Shown one piece after another: positions 59,736 through 64,000 of a DNA stretch of 64,000 nt (position 1 is the first letter of the stretch; every line of letters begins with the position of its first letter). This DNA comes from Evansella sp. AB-P1 (GTDB taxonomy: Bacteria; Bacillota; Bacilli; Bacillales; Salisediminibacteriaceae). Made by a program: the position numbers and the translations under genes. The DNA is taken from assembly GCF_029688925.1 (NCBI RefSeq), contig NZ_JARUKY010000001.1, positions 372,001 through 436,000 of the forward strand. The letters run 5' to 3'. The notes under the pieces are model-generated. The model was not told the origin of the DNA. It made no database searches and worked only from the letters and a program-made list of their open reading frames with translations.

Positions 59736-61349
59736 ATGGTCTCGTTTAACAGCTATCACTATCCTTATACATCACAGCGGATGGTTACATACGGACAAAA
59801 AGGAATGGTTGCAACGTCACAGCCGCTTGCTTCCCAAGCAGGATTAGATATTTTAAAGAAGGGTGGTAATGCTATTGATGCCGCCATTGCAACAGCAGCA
59901 TGCTTAACTGTTGTTGAGCCTACCTCCAATGGAATTGGTGGAGATGCATTTGCACTTGTATGGACAAAAGGTGAGCTCCATGGCTTAAACGCTAGTGGGC
60001 CAGCACCGGCTTCTATTTCAATAGAAAAACTGAAAGAACGTGGGATAAAAGAAATACCTAAATTTGGTTGGATTCCGGTTACCGTTCCAGGTGCCCCTTC
60101 TGCATGGGTAGAATTATCAGAACGGTTTGGTAAGCTTCCACTAACAGATGTGCTGGAGCCTGCTATTAACTACGCAAGAAATGGTTACCCACTTAGCCCT
60201 ACATTAGCCTACTTTTGGGAACGTGGAGTAGCGGCATATTCTAAAGTTTTAAAAGGTGAAGAGTTTAATAGCTGGTTTGAAACCTTTGCGCCAGTAGGGA
60301 AAGCCCCTAAGGCAGGAGAACTATGGAAATCGGAAGGCCATGCATCTACTTTGGAAGCTATTGCAAAAACAAAGGGGAAGTCCTTTTATGAAGGGGAATT
60401 AGCTGATAAAATGCATGCATTCTCCCAAGAATACGACGGATTTTTAACTAAGGAAGATTTAAAAGCTTATAAACCAGAATGGGTAAAACCAATTAGTGTT
60501 CAATATAAAGGCTACGATGTATGGGAAATTCCTCCTAATGGTCAAGGTCTTATTGCCTTAATGGCGTTAAATATGTTGAAGAACGATACATTTACTGCTA
60601 GAGATTCGGAAGAAACATTCCATCAGCAAATCGAAGCAATGAAGCTTGCCTTTGCTGATGGAGAAAAGTATATTACCGAGCAGGATAATATGAGTACAAC
60701 TGTTGATGCACTTCTTAGTGAGAGCTATGGAAAAGAGAGAAGATCTCTCATTGGTGATAAAGCTTTAACTCCAACTGCTGGAGAGCCTCCTAAAGGAGGA
60801 ACAGTATACTTAGCTACTGCTGATGGTGAAGGAAATATGGTTTCATTTATTCAAAGTAATTACATGGGATTCGGTTCTGGCCTTGTAGTACCTGGGACAG
60901 GAATCTCCTTACAAAATCGAGGACATAATTTCAGCTTAGACCCTGACCATGATAACGCATTAATACCAGGAAAAAGAACGTATCATACGATCATACCTGG
61001 GTTTTTAACGAAAGGGAATGTTCCAATTGGGCCATTCGGTGTAATGGGAGGTTTTATGCAACCACAAGGACATATGCAGGTTATTATGAATACCATTGAC
61101 TTTGGTTTAAATCCTCAAGCAGCATTAGATGCTCCAAGGTGGCAGTGGATGAAGGACAAACAAGTTCTTCTTGAACAAACTGTTCCGAATCATATTGCAA
61201 TGGCATTATCTAGTCGAGGGCACAATGTACAAGTAACGCATGAATCAGGGAGCTTTGGACGTGGACAAATCATTTGGAGAGATCCAGACACTGGAGTACT
61301 GGCTGGTGGAACGGAATCAAGAACTGACGGAGCTATCGCTGTTTATTAA
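59736..61349 (+). CDS. ywrD: Gamma-glutamyltransferase-like protein (YwrD type)
   Basis: This 537-residue Ntn-hydrolase has the GGT family stretches VATSQPLASQAGLDILKKGG near residue 25, GNAIDAAIA, PTSNGIGGDAFAL near residue 62 and the autoprocessing region with the predicted catalytic Thr in PPKGGTVYLATADGEGNMVS near residue 352. No signal peptide is present, unlike secreted GGT, which fits the YwrD branch. It should act on gamma-glutamyl compounds or similar amides. GGAGG precedes the ATG. It is followed by two chromate-transporter genes, the arrangement seen in the B. subtilis ywr region. Confidence 0.88.
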   Translation: MVSFNSYHYPYTSQRMVTYGQKGMVATSQPLASQAGLDILKKGGNAIDAAIATAACLTVVEPTSNGIGGDAFALVWTKGELHGLNASGPAPASISIEKLKERGIKEIPKFGWIPVTVPGAPSAWVELSERFGKLPLTDVLEPAINYARNGYPLSPTLAYFWERGVAAYSKVLKGEEFNSWFETFAPVGKAPKAGELWKSEGHASTLEAIAKTKGKSFYEGELADKMHAFSQEYDGFLTKEDLKAYKPEWVKPISVQYKGYDVWEIPPNGQGLIALMALNMLKNDTFTARDSEETFHQQIEAMKLAFADGEKYITEQDNMSTTVDALLSESYGKERRSLIGDKALTPTAGEPPKGGTVYLATADGEGNMVSFIQSNYMGFGSGLVVPGTGISLQNRGHNFSLDPDHDNALIPGKRTYHTIIPGFLTKGNVPIGPFGVMGGFMQPQGHMQVIMNTIDFGLNPQAALDAPRWQWMKDKQVLLEQTVPNHIAMALSSRGHNVQVTHESGSFGRGQIIWRDPDTGVLAGGTESRTDGAIAVY

Positions 61350-61396
61350 TAGGTTTATTTTAGAAGATATGAATTTATAAATTTTTTTCGAACGAT

Positions 61397-61575
61397 GTCT
61401 AGCTCCATGCGCCATCACCTCGTGTCAAATAACCTGTCCGTATAAAAAGTAAAAAGCACTTTTTAACGGCCAGAACATTTGCATTTCAGTGGGAGACAGG
61501 ATGTCGATATTACGCCGTTGCCTGCAGGACGTAGGCTGTACTTAGGCGTAATTGGGGCGCCTTGCGCATTTCTTA
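61397..61575 (+). repeat. Long structured dispersed element R2, copy 2
   Basis: This element of about 179 bases is closely similar to the one at 36894 (same TCTAGCTCCATGCGCCATCA start, GGGAGACAGGATGTCGATAT middle and GTAATTGGGGCGCCTTGCGC end). The nested core is at 61508-61552. It ends 22 bases before the ywrB start, so it would lie in the leader of the ywrB-ywrA transcript or end the ywrD one. Confidence 0.8.
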
Positions 61576-61596
61576 TGAAAGAAGGTTTACTAGGTT

Positions 61597-62175
61597 ATGA
61601 AACAATGGGAAATATTTATGGCTTTTTTACGTGTTGGTTTGTTAGGGTATGGAGGCGGACCAGCCTCCATTCCTTTAATTCATAATGAAGTAGTAGAGAG
61701 ATATAAATTTATGTCTAGTGAGGAGTTCGCAGATGTTTTAGCTATTGGAAACACCTTACCGGGCCCTATCGCAACAAAAATGGCAGGTTACATTGGATAT
61801 CGTGTCTCAGGGCTGACAGGTATGCTAAATGCTATTATCGCTTCTGTTTTGCCAACAGTGATACTGATGATTGTTCTTTTAACTTCATTGGCTTCATTTA
61901 GGGAGTATGCCTGGGTTCAAGGTATGACGCACGGTGTTCTTCCAGTAGTAGCCGTTATGCTAGGTTTACTTACTTGGGGGTTTGTTAAAAGCTCGAAGGT
62001 AAGCTTAGGTTGGTTAAACGTAATTGCATTAATCGTAATTTCTATTCTCATAATTCAAATTATTGGTTGGCATCCTGCTTTTGTTATCGGAGCTTTAATC
62101 CTTTTTGTTTTACTTAAAAGATCAGAGAAAAAAAGTACTGCTAAAGGATCGAAAAAGGAAGGTGATACTCCATGA
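61597..62175 (+). CDS. ywrB: Chromate transporter family protein, first half-size subunit
   Basis: This 192-residue membrane protein is one CHR domain with about six helices: LRVGLLGYGGGPASIPLI near residue 8 and LAIGNTLPGPIATKMAGYIG near residue 48 are the family signatures. Half-size CHR proteins work as pairs. It overlaps the next gene by four bases (ATGA), so translation is coupled. Likely an anion (chromate/sulfate-like) transporter. It ends in a charged cytoplasmic tail. Confidence 0.9.
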   Translation: MKQWEIFMAFLRVGLLGYGGGPASIPLIHNEVVERYKFMSSEEFADVLAIGNTLPGPIATKMAGYIGYRVSGLTGMLNAIIASVLPTVILMIVLLTSLASFREYAWVQGMTHGVLPVVAVMLGLLTWGFVKSSKVSLGWLNVIALIVISILIIQIIGWHPAFVIGALILFVLLKRSEKKSTAKGSKKEGDTP

Positions 62176-62714
62176 TCTATTGGGAGATATTCCTAGCCTT
62201 TTTTATACCTGGTATTATTGGCTACGGTGGTGGACCAGCCACGATTCCATTAATTGAGTACGAAGTAGTTCATCGATTTGGTTGGATGACGATAGAGGAG
62301 TTTGGTGAGGTATTGGCCCTAGGTAACGCTTTGCCAGGTCCAATCGCAACAAAAATGGCAGGCTACATTGGTTTTGAAGAAGGTGGTATATTAGGTGCCT
62401 TTGTCGGTGTGTTTGCTACAGTTGCTCCGTCATTAATTTTAATGATCATTTTATTAAGCCTTTTATATCGCTTCAAAGATTCACCTAAGGTAAAGTTGCT
62501 ATCCAATATTGTTCGACCAACAATTGCTGTTTTACTGGGTTTAATGACCGTTCGCTTTGTGGAAACATCCTATTTAGAAAGCGGTTGGATCCAAACGTTG
62601 TTTTTAATTGTAGTTAGTTATTATTTACTTGAAAAGAGAAAGGTGCACCCTGCGTTTGTTATATTGGGGGCACTGATTTATGGGGCATTATTTCTAGCTC
62701 CACCATCAACATAA
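62172..62714 (+). CDS. ywrA: Chromate transporter family protein, second half-size subunit
   Basis: This 180-residue CHR-domain protein is a partner of the preceding one, with IIGYGGGPATIPLI near residue 15 and LALGNALPGPIATKMAGYIG near residue 48. The two signatures align exactly with those of the first gene, showing gene duplication. The start overlaps the upstream stop and has GGAAGGTG as ribosome site. Confidence 0.9.
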   Translation: MIYWEIFLAFFIPGIIGYGGGPATIPLIEYEVVHRFGWMTIEEFGEVLALGNALPGPIATKMAGYIGFEEGGILGAFVGVFATVAPSLILMIILLSLLYRFKDSPKVKLLSNIVRPTIAVLLGLMTVRFVETSYLESGWIQTLFLIVVSYYLLEKRKVHPAFVILGALIYGALFLAPPST

Positions 62715-62720
62715 TTTGGT

Positions 62721-62766
62721 ACAAAGCCATGATTGGAGTTTTCCTAATCCAATCATGGCTTTATTT
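62721..62766. terminator. Terminator of the ywr genes
   Basis: AAAGCCATGATTGGA pairs with TCCAATCATGGCTTT (15 bp), followed by ATTTTTTT. Confidence 0.9.
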
Positions 62767-62798
62767 TTTTATACAAAAAGATGACGGATTTTCTATAC

Positions 62799-63023
62799 TT
62801 ATTCATAGTGAATACGGCTACCATTTGTCCAGCTTGCTTCCTTGTGGTTTAATCCTCCACGATTCATCATCTCGTTTACAATCTCCTTATGAATCGTTAC
62901 CCCTTCAGAATTTAAATATGGAACCATTTGCTGTAAATTATGATGGAAATAAGCTAGTTCTTTATCGGACCAATCTGTCTTAGGGGTCATGGATAATTCG
63001 GTAAAATCACGTCCTACATACAT
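62799..63023 (-). CDS. yfhS: YfhS-like small protein
   Basis: This 74-residue soluble protein starts MYVGRDFTELSMTPKTDWSD, contains ELAYFHHNLQQMVPYLN near residue 23 and ends with a polar tail. The ATG at 63021-63023 has AAGGAGG eight bases upstream; an upstream in-frame ATG includes that site in the coding frame. Its length and its place before fabL fit B. subtilis yfhS. I recall the position better than the sequence, so the symbol is tentative. Confidence 0.65.
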   Translation of the reverse strand: MYVGRDFTELSMTPKTDWSDKELAYFHHNLQQMVPYLNSEGVTIHKEIVNEMMNRGGLNHKEASWTNGSRIHYE

Positions 63024-63184
63024 GGGTATTTCCTCCTTATACTTCAATTCTAAAACACAACAATGTTGTTACTTTTATTGTTCTTACAGGGCGTTTCACA
63101 CTTATTGACAAATATCATTCCTTTATATAGTATCCTTAGAGTAGTGAATACATATTCTCTTGAATGAGTGGGATAAATGGATAA

Positions 63185-64000
<816 letters not shown>

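Overview
The window looks like chromosomal DNA of a low-GC, endospore-forming Bacillaceae bacterium. The evidence is AT-rich DNA, Shine-Dalgarno sites of the AGGAGG type, frequent TTG starts, spore genes (sspK, yfhD/yfhE-like, a KinB-like kinase) and the gene order yfhD-yfhE-yfhF-recX-yfhH-(ypzG-like)-sspK-yfhJ-yfhP-mutY-yfhS-fabL, which matches the Bacillus subtilis yfh region. I cannot name the species. Two futalosine-route menaquinone genes argue against a close B. subtilis relative. No tRNA, rRNA or CRISPR array was seen.

Layout. 1-5.4 kb: a leftward nitrate assimilation operon (narK-like transporter, nirB, nirD, nasC cut by the window edge). 5.4-6.3 kb: gene-free, packed with dispersed and tandem repeats. 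6.3-18.3 kb: mqnB-mqnD, an aminotransferase, an isochorismatase-fold protein lacking the catalytic residues, aspartokinase III, metA, a YwjA-type ABC exporter, a GH43-like protein and a 2-hydroxyacid dehydrogenase. 18.4-30.7 kb: an HTH/membrane-protein pair with a large dyad operator, amhX, a KinB-like kinase, a Na/Ca exchanger, yhfK, a 1.5-kb repeat island, an NSS transporter, a tiny zinc-ribbon gene, an SDR and a YcsA-like dehydrogenase. 31.2-39.7 kb: pectin/arabinan functions (an 1843-residue wall-anchored PL9 pectate lyase and a GH127 arabinofuranosidase) flanking a redoxin lipoprotein gene interrupted by one in-frame UGA. 40-45.5 kb: two paralogous glycine-heptad proteins, a second HTH/membrane pair, a histidine phosphatase and a His-rich YtkA-like lipoprotein. 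45.6-64 kb: the yfh core, opened between mutY and yfhS/fabL by an accessory block. That block holds an SDR, a decayed IS200/IS605 element, a fruA fragment, an ORF-less group II intron placed straight after the fruA terminator, a 21-bp tandem array, a GGDEF protein and ywrD-ywrB-ywrA.

The most notable signals are: (i) the UGA at 37395-37397, which falls on the first position of a CxxC-type redox motif in an otherwise intact redoxin lipoprotein, so it is either selenocysteine or a fresh nonsense mutation; (ii) several families of intergenic repeats whose hairpin arms change in a compensatory way between copies, suggesting structured RNA or DNA elements; (iii) the ORF-less class-C-like group II intron; (iv) the paired glycine-heptad repeat proteins; (v) an isochorismatase-fold protein that has lost all three catalytic residues. 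Calls rest on reading the translations and on recalled family motifs; no search was run.
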